Part shown: piece after piece, positions 36,101-50,123 of the stretch | Position numbering within the stretch: the stretch's first letter is position 1 | Layout of the letters: every line of letters starts with the position of its first letter | Assembly (NCBI GenBank): GCA_038049695.1 | Contig: CP142456.1 | Span: forward strand, 72,315,922 to 72,379,921 | DNA: 64,000 nucleotides | Direction: 5' to 3' | Origin: Cinnamomum chago | Taxonomy: Eukaryota > Streptophyta > Magnoliopsida > Laurales > Lauraceae | The notes under the pieces: generated by a model | The model's input: only the letters and a program-made list of their open reading frames with translations | The model's database searches: none | Told to the model about the DNA's origin: nothing | Program-made: the position numbers and the translations under genes

Positions 36101-39100
36101 AGTGAAACTTGTATTGCTGGAAAGACATTTTGATACTGCTTACATCTAGTTGATTAGATTCTCCTTCTGATCAAACAGTGGGCCTCACGCAGGGATTCTA
36201 CATCATTTTTTCTGGTCGTGTGGACCATTTTTCTGTGAATTTTTTTTTCACAGACTCCTGTCTGTTGGTCTAATCTCTTGGATTTGCCTTTTGTTACTAC
36301 TTCTCTTTGTTTTGGTTCTAAATGGAGAAGTCTGAGGTAAACTTGATTCGATTTGATGGTAAAAACTATCCAGCATGGGCTTTTCAATTTCAATTATATC
36401 TTGAGGCCAAAGAATTATGGGGATTTGTTTCTGGTTCTGATCCAAAGCCTACGGAAGATGATAAAAAGATTTCTACTTGGAATACAAAAGATGCAAAAAT
36501 TAAAACATGGATTCTTGGGGCTGTGGAACCTCATCTGATTCTAAATCTCAAACCCTACACAACCTCCAAGGAGATGTGGGGTTACTTGCAGACAGTTTAT
36601 CATCAAGATAATTCTGCACGACAATTTCAACTTGAGTGTGAAATTGCAGAATACAGTCAAGGCACCTTGACCATTCAGGACTACTATTCTGATTTCCGCA
36701 ATCTGTGGGGTGAATATGATGGGATTAAATATGCTTCTGTGCCAAACAATATTCGTAAAACTATACAAGAACTTCAAGCCTCAAGTCATAGGGACCAGTT
36801 TTTGATGAAATTGCGTCCCGAGTATGAGACTGTAACATCATCTCTGCTGAGCCGAAGCCCATTACCATCCTTGGATGTTTGTTTGAATGAGTTGTTGCGA
36901 GAAGAACAACGCATTCGCACAAAAGCCCATCTGGAACAGAAGCACACTGAAACCTATCCTGTTGCATACTCTGCTAAAGGAAACACTCAGTCTCTTCAGA
37001 TCTCACAGTCTTCTCCGACTCCTCAGACTCGTGATATGAGCAAAGTCCAATGCTACTCTTGCAAAAAATATGGACACCTTGCAACTCAATGCAACCAGAA
37101 GTTCTGAAATTACTGCAAGAAGAAGGGACATATCATTACTGAATGTCGCCGCCGTCCACAAACTCGGACTCCCAATGCTTATGCTGCCCAGGTAGACTAT
37201 TTTCCTGCTGATGCTGCATCCACATCTGTGCCTGCACTGCACAGCTTGGTTCGTCTTCCCCTGCTCTCACTCCCGAATTGGTCCAACAAATGATCGTCAA
37301 TGCTTTTTCTGCACTTGGCCTCACAGGTAAATCAAAAACTCCTCCTTCCATTTGGTATCTTGATTCCGGAGCATCAAATCACCTGCCTCATTCCAGTGCA
37401 CAACTCTCTAGCTTGACAAAATATACTGGCAATGCTCATGTTCAAACAGCCGATGGCGGACATCTTCCTATCACTGCCATTGGAAATATTTCCAGTATCT
37501 TGCCCTTAAAGAATGTTTATCACTGTCCCAATTTAATTTCAAACCTTCTTTCCGTTGGACAACTTGTTGAAAACAACTATAATGTTTCCTTTTCTTCCTC
37601 TGGTTGTGTTGTGCAGGACCAGATGTCAGGGAGGGAGATCGCGAGGGGGCCTAAAAATGGACGCTTATTTTCTCTTGATCTATCTACTCCGATTGGGAAT
37701 AATTCAGCAAATGATTTTTGTTTTTCAGCTCAAAATAATTGTCAATTGTGGCATAGTAGGCTTGGACATCCTAATTTTAAAACCATGTCTCACATGGTTA
37801 ATTCTGGATTGTTAAACTCAATAGGATTTTCTAAGTTTATTTCCTTTGATTGTGCTACATGTAAGATGGGAAAAAGTAAAACTCTTCCTTTTTCTGTCTC
37901 CACTTCTACTAGCATTCATTGTTTTGATTTAGTTCATAGTGATGTTTGGGGTATTGCTCCTCATTTGTCTCATGCTCATTATAAATATTTTGTGACATTC
38001 ATTGATGATTATAGTAGATTTACATGGGTCTATTTTTTGCATTCTAAAGCTGAGGTCTTTAATGTTTTCAAAATGTTTTTAGCATATGTTGAGAATCAAT
38101 TTTCCACTTGCATTAAAATTTTACGTTCTGATTCGGGAGGTGAATATGTGTCTACAGAGTTTCAAACTTTTTTACAACAAAAAGGAATACTTTCTCAAAA
38201 ATCTTGTCCTTATACCCCTCAGCAAAATGGGGTCGCTGAAAGGAAGAATAGACATCTCCTTGATGTTACTCGCTCTCTTCTTATTGCATCCTCTGTTCCT
38301 ACACGGTTTTGGACAGAAGCTCTTAGCATTGCTGTCCACCTGATAAATCGATTACCTTCCTTCTCTTTAGAAAATGAGTCCTTTTTCTCGATTATACAAA
38401 ACTACACCGTCTTATGATGATCTACATGTTTTTGGATCGGTGTGTTTTGTACATTTACCTCCTTCTGAGCGTAACAAACTTACTGCCCAATCTGCTAAAT
38501 GCGCATTTCTAGGATATGCTAGTCACCAAAAGGGGTTTCTGTGTTATGATCTTCAAATACGGCGCATTCGTACCTCCCGTAATGTTGTTTTTTTTTAAAA
38601 TCAATATTTTTTCCAACAATATCTTGAGTCTGTCGAATCCCCATCTGTTGTTTCCTTACCTGGTTTTTCGGACAAAACTCCATTTGTGAAATTTGATCCT
38701 AAATTCGTGTATCATAGGCGGAGTAATGCAGCAAACACAGATAGTCCCCCTAACGATCGCCCAACTACATCTGGTCCAACTGGAGACCCTCTCTTGTGTC
38801 GATCATCTCGGATTTTAGTACCTCCAACTCGTTATGGGTTTACCCACACTTCCTTGATGGCCACTATGTCTTCTACATCTATTCCGAACTCTTACTATCA
38901 GGCTGTGCAGCATGAGTGTTGGAACAAAGCTATGCAGGATGAATTGGATGCTCTTGCGCAAAATCATACATGGGATGTGGTTCCGTGTCCTCCTTCAGTT
39001 AAGCCAATTGGTTGCAAATGGATATATTCTATCAAGCTTAAACCTGATGGAACTCTGGATAGGTACAAGGCCCGTCTTGTCACTATGGGTAATCAACAGG

Positions 39101-42100
39101 AATATGGTATTGATTATGATGAGACTTTTGCTCCTGTAGCAAAGATGACAACTGTTCGGACTATTCTTGCCATCGCAGCATCCCAATCCTGGCCTCTCTA
39201 CCAGATGGATGTCAAGAACGCATTTCTTTATGGCGATCTCAAAGAAGATGTCTATATGCGCCTTCCTCAGGGAGTATCATCTATCATCACCGGTGTTGTT
39301 GCCAAACTACGACGTTCTCTTTATGGCCTCAAACAAGCCCCCAAGGCATGGTTTGAAAAATTCCACAATGCTCTTCAGCACTTGGGGTTTCATCCTAGTC
39401 CATTTGATCTATCCATGTTTCTTCATCATACTTCTACGGGGATTACTATTCTTCTTGTTTATGTGGATGACATCATCATTACAGGTACTGATGCAGATAT
39501 GATTCACCAACTTCAGGCCTCTCTTCATGAATCTTTCCACATGAAAGATCTTGGTCCTCTGCACTATTTTCTAGGTCTTGAAGTTCATCAATCTGCAACA
39601 GGCATTGTACTTCATCAACATAAATATGCTCTTGAATTAATTGAAATGGCTGGACTTCAAGGATCTGCTCCCGTCGATACTCCAGTTGAAGTCAATGTTA
39701 AACTTCAGCAAGACAGTGGGGATCCTCTCTCTGATCCTACACTTTATCGTCGCCTCGTTGGCAGCTTGATCTACTTGACGATAACTCGTCCTGACATCTC
39801 TTATGCAGTCAATTTAGTCAGTCAGTTCATGACTGATCCTCGACATCTTCATTTGGCTGCAGTCCGCCTATTATTAAATACCTAATTCGGACACCAACCC
39901 GTGGATTATTCTATCCGGCCAACAATTCCCTGACACTCAAAGCATACTCAGATGCCGATTGGGTCGGTTGTCCGGATACTCGTCGCTCTACCACAGGATG
40001 GTGCATGTATCTGGGAGATAGCTTGATTTCGTGGAAATGTAAGAAACAAGATAAGGTCTCAAAATCTTCCACTGAAGCTGAGTATCGTGCCATGTCTGCT
40101 GCTTGTTCAGAAATTCTCTGGCTTCGTGGGTTGCTTTCTGATCTCGGATTTCCTGCTGATAGTGCCACTCCTCTCTATGCAGACAATACTAGTGCAATTC
40201 GTATTACTGCCAATCCAGTTTTCCACGAACGCACTAAACACATCGAGATTGATTGCCATTTTATCCGCGATGAATACAAGCGTGATGTCATTAGCCTTCC
40301 TCACATCTCTTCTGATCTTCAAACTGCCGATATCCTCACAAAGGGACTTCCGCGACCTCGCCATCAGTTCTTGGTTAGCAAATTGATGCTTGTGGATTCC
40401 CCAGCATCAATTTGAGGGGGGGGGGGGGGGGGGTGTCAAATACAAGATGGCTCAGGCCCACTTGGGCCCAATATGGTGACATCCAATCTCGTTGGATTTG
40501 GTCAAATATTGCACAGATTTCTTTCCTTCCTTAATTTGATTGTAATTAGATTTAGTCTAATAATCTTTCTTTAATTAGATTGTAAATAGATTAGCTGATT
40601 TGTAGAGCTGATTTGTAGCCTTTGATAAGGCATCTGTATTCTATATAATGGGAGAGAATCTCCAATGAAGACACACAAAATTATAGCTCAAAATCTCTTT
40701 TACATGCTACGATTGTTAACTTCAGTGTGGGGTGTTTGTTGCACAACACAGTGATATGTTGGAAATTCTATGGGTCATTTTGTTTTTTTGGTTTAGTGTT
40801 GATTTGCTTACTTTTCTTCATTTCACTTTTTTTACAATAAATGCTTTGTTTTTTTATTTTTTATCCAGTTTCTAGAAAGCCAAGTCAATATTTTGCAATT
40901 AGCGGTCCATCCTGTTGGGCCTTCTTTTAAGTGTAACAGGGGTGTGCAAGAACGGGGCCTATCTGATCATCTTAACCCTTAATTTAATGGCCTCAAATTT
41001 AGACATGTAGCCCTTAGATTGAGTGCCTTTTTTAAATGATAAATGCAACGAGGACCAAAAGTTGGATGAGTGTCAAATTGTGGAGTGCCATATCTTAGTG
41101 AGTATAGAGAGTGTGAGCGGGTAGGTTTGATCATAGATGGGCCACAATTAGCAGCCTGGTCACTTTGGAGAACTTTGTAATTTGTTTCAAAACATATTAC
41201 AATGTTGAAGCACTGTTTATGTTGCTCTGTTAGGGCCTTTCCTTTGGATTTTGAGTAAATGCCATTCTTCGAATTGTCATTCAGAATCTGATTGTTACAG
41301 TAGATAGTTCTACCATCATTATTAGTCCCACAATGAAAAATCTTATGATCCGGAACTTAAGTAATTTATTCATGTATTATTCTACGATGTCTCTCAAACT
41401 TCTGATTCTTTTCCTTTTTTTATTTTATTTTTTAAATAGTAATTTTGGTTGTCTTTCAGTTGGAACTTTGGTTTGTCTTCTTCCTCTTAATTTATGACTA
41501 TTTGTGTAGTTCAAGTTGATGACTAGATTATTTGTTCTCGACTAGCTCGATCAGTTGAATTGTTTAACTAAATAAAGTTGTGTTAGACCTGTTTCACAGG
41601 TTAAGGTGCCTAAATAAAGTTTTCTTATGTTTGCTTCACAGGTTAAGGTGAACGAATTGAAGGATTGCCTTCATGATAAGAAAATTCAAATCGCATCTAT
41701 GATGGAGAAGACATCTGAAGTGAGGAGAATGAAGGATGAGTTGCAGCATGATCTTTCCTTGGTATGTTTGAGTTTTGTGCACTTTGAAAGTCAAGTCCCA
41801 TTTGCTGGTGAAGATGTGAAAACTGATCTATAATAGGACCAAAAGATAACAATGATTATTTATGTTGCATTATTTACCTGCAGAAAATCATCTTCATTCA
41901 TATTTTTTTGGTTGCATAAACCTTTTGATGAAGGCGAGATATTGGAGGATCGTATTGTATCTATGGCCTGCATGTATTTGGACTAGTTGGAATGTTCCAA
42001 TTGCCTGTGGATTTGATTTAGTTGCTTTTATTTTATTTTATTTATTTCAATGTTTCTTTTTGTAATAATCCTATAGAGTTTGTTTTTGAATTTTTTTATT

Positions 42101-45100
42101 ATTTATAATCCTTTAATAAGTTTCTGTGTTTGAGATTCCTACTTGTAATCCTTTAGGTATGCCTTAGTTGAGGGCCAGAGGCTATTTAGGGGGGTAATTG
42201 TGGAAGCATTGTAAAAAAAAAAAAAAGAAAAAGAAAAGGAAAGGGCCTTAAACCAAATACATTGATGAGAAACTAAACTTTGCCCATCTCCCACTGTAGT
42301 GATATTTTTTAGATATTCTTGGATTCTAGAGTGTTTTTCCTGTTGTTTTGGACTGGTTTCTTCATCTTAGTCATTCCACTTGTCTTTGAGGGTGTTCAAG
42401 CTATGATACCCGGATACTTGTACATCCCCAACTTATCTGTCTCGGACAAATATGTTACTCATATCAATATTCGATACTGTACTGATACTTCTAGAGTACA
42501 AGTTTAGCATATTGTACTTAAAAAGTTCATTATTTCATTATTTAGTTCTTTTAAAATACGTAATCTTGGAAAGGAATGTAAACAATGATAATTTCATTGA
42601 TTCAGAAATATTTTAAATAAAACTTAGGACAGCCATATCCATATGCTTGTCCTAGATTTTGATTAGTGCGGTGTTGTATCTTTAGAATGGATAAGGCCCA
42701 GTCCAATAGGATCCCGTCAGAACAGGGCCCGGCCCATGAACATAAATATCTCACGTGTGGGATTTGGCTAGATTGGGTCAACAATGTATATTAATTTATT
42801 CCTTTCTTAGCTAGATTATAATCTCCTTGTTTAACCATTCAAAAAAATAAAGATAATAATCTCCTTGTTTAGTTAGATTGTTTAATGAAATCTGTGATGG
42901 CCTCAATTAGGCCCTGACTGTAGCCATTATGGCAAAGCCAATGTGTACATATAGAGGTCGATTCTCTCAATGAGATGGATGAACAGTGTGGAGAATTCTC
43001 CCTTTTCTATGTCTTCTCCTTCCTCTGATCACCTTAACATGGTATCAGAGCTGCTGTAGATCTCAAGAATAATCAATACAGATTCAGATTTGTATTTCTG
43101 AAGTTTTTCTTGTCATCTGGGACAAAGGATTACCTGCCGATCAACAGTGGCCCACCTACGGTTATCAAAATACCCTAAGCTATCCTATTTGTGATGGTCG
43201 ACTACTTATTCTAATAATTCTGCTGATTTTTCAAGAATTTTTTGCTGCTCAAAGAAGGATTTCTGAATGATTTTGTGGATCTCCTGTTTTTCACAACAGT
43301 TTTCATCTCCGCTGTCCAAAATATTGGATTTTCATCCGAATTGGGTGGGACTTGGTTAGTTGGAAGCGGAAAACCACTCCCTCTCACATCTACAGAGATC
43401 CGATTCCTCCATTGATCAGGTTGTGGACCCCACAATCAGATCCAGCGACAGGAAATAGGGTCGCCCAGCCTATTTTTTTTCAATTTCTGTGATTCAGTCA
43501 CGGATCTGGTTCCTTCAGCTTCTCTTGGAGTCTTGTTGTTCAAAGCTTGAAACACTTCTCACAAAGATCTCACTCAGTAGACAGCTTCTCTGGTTTGTCA
43601 GATCCACTGTGGGTCTCCATATTCTGATCAACATTCTTGGAAGAGGTTGCTGCCAGTATTGACCAATCTTTCTGAAGATTAACCATAATTTTCTGATATT
43701 TTTTGAGTCGGGCAGTCCTGATTAAATCATCTGCATACTTGGTTTGATTAACACGAATACCCTCCTTGCTCCTTGAAATTTCGAACCCAAGATAGTACGT
43801 CAAAGCTCCAAGATCTTTCATCTGAAATGCACACATAAGATGAGTTTTGATGTCTGCAATACCTAAGTATCATTGCCGCTGATGATCATATCGTCCACAT
43901 ATATCAAAAGAATTGTACAGCCATGTGATGTACAATGAATAAAGAGAGGGCTGTCACATGGACTTTGATAAAAGTTTGCCTATAAAATGGCTGAACGAAA
44001 CTTGTCAAACCATGCGCGAGGGGCCTGTTTAAGGCCATATAATGACCGTTTTAATTTGCAGACATGCTTTGGTGGACATGCATGCCCTAGCGGTGGGCGC
44101 ATGTAAACAGTCTCCTGAAGATCATCGTGTAGAAACGCATTCTTCACATCCATTTGCCAAAGAGGCCAATTTTGAGCAGCTGCAAAACTGAGCAGACAAC
44201 GAATTGTGGTCATTTTGGCAACTGGTGCGAAGGTCTCTTCATAATCGATGCCGTATTCTTGTTTAAAACCTTGAGCAACCAATCTAGCCTTGTATCTATC
44301 AAGACTCCCATCAAACTTGACCTTAGTGGAATAAACCCATTTACTTCCAATAACAGAAGCATGTGCAGGAAGTGGAACCAAATCCCAAGTGGAATTAGCT
44401 TCGAGAGCGAGCCATTTTTCTGTCATCGCATCTTGCCAACATGGTATTGTTGAGGCATGTGAATAGTAGGTGGAAATAGAAATGGGATCTAAAGAAGTGA
44501 ATAACATAGGAAAACCATATCTGTCAGGTGGAACTGAAATACGACTCGAACGTCGCAATGGAGGAAGATCTGGAGGGTCATTACCCGAAGGGACTGGAAC
44601 CAACAACAGAAGTTGATCTGGAGCAGGTGCAGCATGAGGCATAGGCTTTGGCTGGCGGACATAGACTCAGTGATGGGTGGTGGAGTTCTAGATTCTGGAA
44701 ACTAAGGGAGATATGAGACTTGAAGAGGATGATGTTCAGGACGAATGGAGTAGAAAGGAACATGTTCTAAAACGACAACATTCCGTGAAATACGAAATTG
44801 ACTGTCTTGAGGATCATAACAAAGAAATCCTTTGTGTTCATCACAGTATCCAAAAAATAAACATTTAATAGCCAGAGGTGATAATTTAGCATGCTCAATG
44901 GATGGAAGATGGACAAAGCAGAGACAGTAGAAGACTCTCAAACGAGAGTAGGTTGGCGGATGACCAAATAAACGCTCATACGGGGCGACCTTCTTTAGAA
45001 CAGAACTTGTCCCTAAAGAGTTCGGCCATCATGCATCCCTTCATTGAGGTCAGCCAAATCTAACACATCCCGTCTTAGCATATTTTGAGTATTTAGGGTT

Positions 45101-48100
45101 CCCCACACCATGAGTTGTTGATTTTCAAGCATATCTTGTATGCAACACATATGTACAATAATGAATCAAACCTAAAACATTACCAATTGCTATAACAAAT
45201 CTGAAACCCTAATGCGTATGTGCCAAATAACCCCAAACCCTAAGTGATCCAGGTTCAACCATGGTGTATTTACCATCTATGGCCCACGGTCAAGTGGGGA
45301 CCGCTTCTCTTTTGCATCCTCTGCATATTTGATGATCATAGTGCATAATCTCTTAGAATCTTGGGTTTTGGTTTCTTTCACATGTCCCCATTGATGCCAT
45401 GTTTAGGTTAGTTTTTTCTAGAATTAAGTCATATCAGAAACAAAGAAAGAATCATGCATGTTCAATTAATCATGTTTGTTTACTTGCCTGATATGGCAGA
45501 TTTGTTGAGTCCCCTGGCATTTGATCAAAGCCCTTTACTTGTTTTTCCTCAAATTTTCAATGAACTAGGGTTTTTAGTTTGTGCAAGTCCTAAGAGAGAG
45601 ATTGTGATACATGCTCTTCATGTGCATGGGGGTTTGATTGGGTCATTCTATGTTTGCATGTGGTGAGGCTCATGGCCGGGTTTCATTTGAATAAGGTGTC
45701 CCACTCTGGATTTTCTGTTGTTACCATGTAGTCCTATTCTTAGGGATGTTGTTATTTCTTAAGACATTGGAAAAGTAGACGTTTGGTTCTGTATCATGTA
45801 TTTATGCTGAGAACCCATCAATAAAAAATCTTTAACATTTCTCTGCAAACTCTATCTGTGCAATCTCCCTTTTTGAGATTAAACTATCCTCTAGCTTTCT
45901 CTCTATCTGGGGGATGCAAGAATCATCATAACAGATTGGGCCTGTAGAGAGAGAGGCAACCCTATATATAGATTTAGGGCTCCCTCTGTTAGGAGTTCTA
46001 ATTTTAGTTGAGGTCTCTCTTATGTTTTATTCTAATTTGTACTCCAGATGCCTTTCCTAATTAGGTAAAGGCTATGACTTCTATCATAATTAAGAGTTGT
46101 AGTTCTTCTCTATCATCCTACCATCAACAACTTAATGACACATCACCTGATTCACCACAGTTGGCATGACATCAGACATCTGATGCCACAATCAACTAAT
46201 GGCACCTAACCAACTAGTATTGTTGGTCGCCCAATGCAGATGGGTCCCAACTCCCACGTGGAGCCATCATGATTTATTTATTTATTTAAATCAATTCTAA
46301 TTAATTTCCCTAATCAATTCTAATTAATTTCACATAGTGGCTGAATTTTCTGAATTAGATAATTATCTTAATTATTTATTAATTACGCCCAAATCAACCT
46401 TAATTGTGCCCTAATCCAAAGTGGCAGAATTCTACACTTCTTATTGTTTAATTCATAAAATTAATTAAATAATATTTAAATATAGTTTTTGGGGTGGGGT
46501 CCTTATAATGGGCTATGTTGGTCCACTTCATCCAAAAGTAGACCATGTGGGGCCCAGATGAATTTTCATATAAGGCTGCAAGGATGCCCAGAATCCTAAT
46601 TTCTTTGTTTTTCTTTGATCAAATTTAGCAATCAGAACATGATGTAAAGGGTTTTGTTAGGGCTAGTGAGGAAAGTATGATAAACGTAGGAGGCTCTTGG
46701 GAGTAGTTAGGGGTTTTTAGGGAGTTTTTATGCGCACACACACATAGGGAGATGTTCTTGTATATCCTTATGGTGAGAACTTCCAGTGGGCCCACCTTAT
46801 GATCCATCTGAACCGTTCACACACATGATACCCCCCTTGAGAATCTCCTGGGTTTATTCCTTAGACTGATACATAATTTTCAGAAGTAATATTTCTCATT
46901 TTCTTCTCTCCTTTGGACGTGTGAGTCTCGACACGTGAGTCTCTTTGGAGATTGAAAAAGGCATCTCTAAGGGGTCACCTACCTTTTACACATATATAGG
47001 AAAAATGAGATTTACATATGTAAATGTTACATATGCAGATGTTACACATGTGAAACACATTAGTATGTTTGTCAAAATCACCATTTTCACATTAGTTATT
47101 GAGTACATCCAACGGTTTTCGATGTATTTGGATTTTTTTTTTTTTACAAATTTCTCAAAATCCATGAAGAATGAAGATATGAAACTAAACGTCCTGATAT
47201 TTGCCATTAATACAAGACTATTGAACTGTTCGGATCATGAATTGGGGGCCCACATAAGTGCAGAATATTAGACCTATAGGTTGGGTTTTTTTTTAAGAAA
47301 TTACTCAAAATCTATGAATATTTATGATGACCAACTTCAAGGTCTTGGGGTTTGTCAATTCAATAAACAAAATGAACGGTTTGATTACAAAGATGTCGCC
47401 TACAAGAGTGACAAAAATAAATGGGGTTGATAGGGCTCACAAGAATGCAATCATGATGTAAGAGACTGTTCTAGTGCCTTTTTTGAAGCTGTATGAAAGT
47501 GATTTTCACACCTAGTCGGTGTGTAAGTGACCTTATCCACACACCATTTCCGCACCTCATTTCCGCACCACGTGTAAATGGAGTGCAAACAAACGTGATG
47601 ATGTGTAATCACATTAATTGGGATACCTATCTTCTTCTTCTAAGAGAACCTATCTTCTCTATCTGTGTTACATGTGGCATCAATTTGGGAATTCATTGTT
47701 CTTAGATTACCTTCTTTTTTGGACAAGTCAATGAGTCTTAAATTTCTTTAATATTTTATTATAGGATATTAATTTATGGGATAATGCTGTGATGACGAAA
47801 ATCTTTATCATGTTTACTTGATATAGTGATTAACTTCTTGGCCAAATGGGGTTTTGTTTGTTAGGCTACGAGAGAAAGGCTTGAACTTGAAGAAAAATAC
47901 AATCGCAGAAGTAATCTTGTTCAGAAATTGGCCCATCGTGTGAGGTCTCTTGATCAACAGGTTCATGATATTCGAGAACAACATGTTAGAAATACACAGG
48001 TGAGATTTTTTTTTTTTTTTTTTTTATCATTTGAAGTACTTATCATTTGTATTATTTGATAAATTTTTTGGGTGTTGTATGTTGTTAGAATATTCAACCA

Positions 48101-49868
48101 ATAGCCAACAGTGCAGTTGTTGCGTAGAAAGTGAGATTTTTTGCTTGTAAAGCAGTTCTACAACAGAAAAACCATGTGTTTGAGTGAACAAAGCATGACC
48201 CTTCTTGGGTTGAGACTTGGGATACCATATTTTACAGGCTTCCTTTCTTATTTTAGGTTGTTATGACTTATGAGAGTATTTTGAAGTAGAGTTATCTATG
48301 CCGGGCAGAAGATGTGATTTTATTTTCTTTATTCTTTGTATTTTACGGAAGGCTGACAATTGGGAAATTGAGGAAAGGCTCAAGAAACTCCAGGAAGAGT
48401 TTGATACAGCTAATTTAAATTTTCAAAGGTTATTTTTTTTTTCAACTTTACTTATTCCATTTTCTTTGCTTATTATTTTTAGCTGTTTCTATGTATTTCT
48501 TTATATTTAATGAATTAGTGTGTTGTTTTAGGTTGAAGGAGGAAGAGCATCTCTTATCTGAAAAGTTGTCAATGACATTAAATGTCATCAAGGAGATTTG
48601 TTTAGAGGTGAGCTTAATTTTCAAATTGATTACATAGTTTTATTGGCTGTGAGTCGACCTGTTCTGTGTTTCATTGTAATCATAGTGATAGTTGATTTAT
48701 TTTCAGTGTTCTTTTATTTTACTGAAATTAATATTGTCAAGGCTTGAATGTGCCTGGGCCCAATCTAATTGTCTGTGTTTGGGCATGTGTGATTTGCTCT
48801 GGCCTGCATTTTTTTGGACCCAAAAGATAGCTGGGCCTGTTTAGTGACCTTCACCAGGATGGTAACATTGATTAACATTTAAAATCACACTGTTTGATAT
48901 TGATAGCCACAGACTTAGTGATCCAAAAAAATTATGGTTTAGAACTTGAGTTGAATCAAAATCATGGGTTTAAATTACTGCCCAATACATAATGTATTGG
49001 CCGACATGTACCATGTTATAGAGAGTGAGAAAGAGTTCATCTTTCCCCACTAGATACAATAGGATTTCTTAGATTAGCCATCTACCAACTCTCTTATTCA
49101 TTGTAATTAGTTAACCATTTGATCTAGCATTAACAAAACAGGAGGTAAGTTGTGATTTCAACTGTACAGTTTATGACCTTAAATTGGATGGTTAGTGAAG
49201 TCACATTGATTTGAGTTTTGTATTTGGCTATCTATGAAGGCCTCTTGTATCTGATGAGAACAATGGACTCCATATATATATATATAAATATATATATAAA
49301 TATATATGGATGCTCCCATGAGAGCATTTCTCACCTTACTATGAGAGATAAGGTGGGGGCCCTCACATCCATATCCAATGCCAACAACTTAAATGTGAGG
49401 GCCCTCTCACCTTATCTATCAAAGTAAGGGGAGAGATGCTCTCATAGGAGCATCTCCCTATATATATATACATACATATATACCGGGGCCAGCTTTCCTA
49501 AGCTGAAGCTTAGGATAATGTAAGTCGAGGTAAGCTCAATTGTGTGGTGGGGCCCACTTGGCGGCCCACATGGGGATGGGGGGATTTCAAGAACTCCGTG
49601 GGACCCCCCTCTTTGCAAGAAAATCAGCCCCAACCGTGGTTTCTATCATCTCCATCTGGGCATCAAAAGTTTATTGGTCAATAGTCCATTCAGACCGTAT
49701 ACAGTCGATCCAACAGTCCAGTAAATTCGGATCTTGGTGGATATGAGCAATTTATGGGGTTCGTGTGTTTGGTCCATTTGGATGGACCAAGGGTGGGCCC
49801 AGAAGCGTTAGCTTATGGAATCTTATCCTAAGCTTAAGCTTAGGAGAGCCTGGCCCATATCGTGTGTG

Positions 49869-49906
<38 letters not shown>

Positions 49907-50081
49907 TTCTAGAAAATGCCCTTCTAGGAATGGGGCGTTTTTTCCCCCTTTCTTGCATCCTATGAAAGCTAGCCACTGGTGTGGCATATTATTACAATTC
50001 TGTGAGCTTTCATTAACACGCCTTTTTAGGAAAGTATGTAGGAGAGGAAGTAGGATATGAGGCCATAAACTAGGAGATTTG

Positions 50082-50123
<42 letters not shown>

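Larger units (their letters stand above)
35292..40718 (+). mobile_element. Young Ty1/Copia retrotransposon, nearly whole, in SMC6 intron 6
   Basis: Two 285-bp LTRs (35292-35576 and 40434-40718) differ at only two sites and are flanked by a perfect 5-bp duplication, ACTTC. Directly after the 5' LTR lies TGGTATCAGAGC, the initiator-Met tRNA primer site typical of Copia. The internal order is gag (about 36.3-37.1 kb, with a zinc knuckle [14 protein letters not shown]), protease and integrase (37.3-38.5 kb), reverse transcriptase (38.9-39.7 kb, YVDDIIITG) and RNase H (40.0-40.4 kb), the Copia order. The polypurine tract is an unbroken G18. It looks close to whole, with about three or four breaks. 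Low LTR divergence (about 0.7%) suggests insertion within the last few million years or less, depending on rate. It lies in sense with SMC6. Confidence 0.93.
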
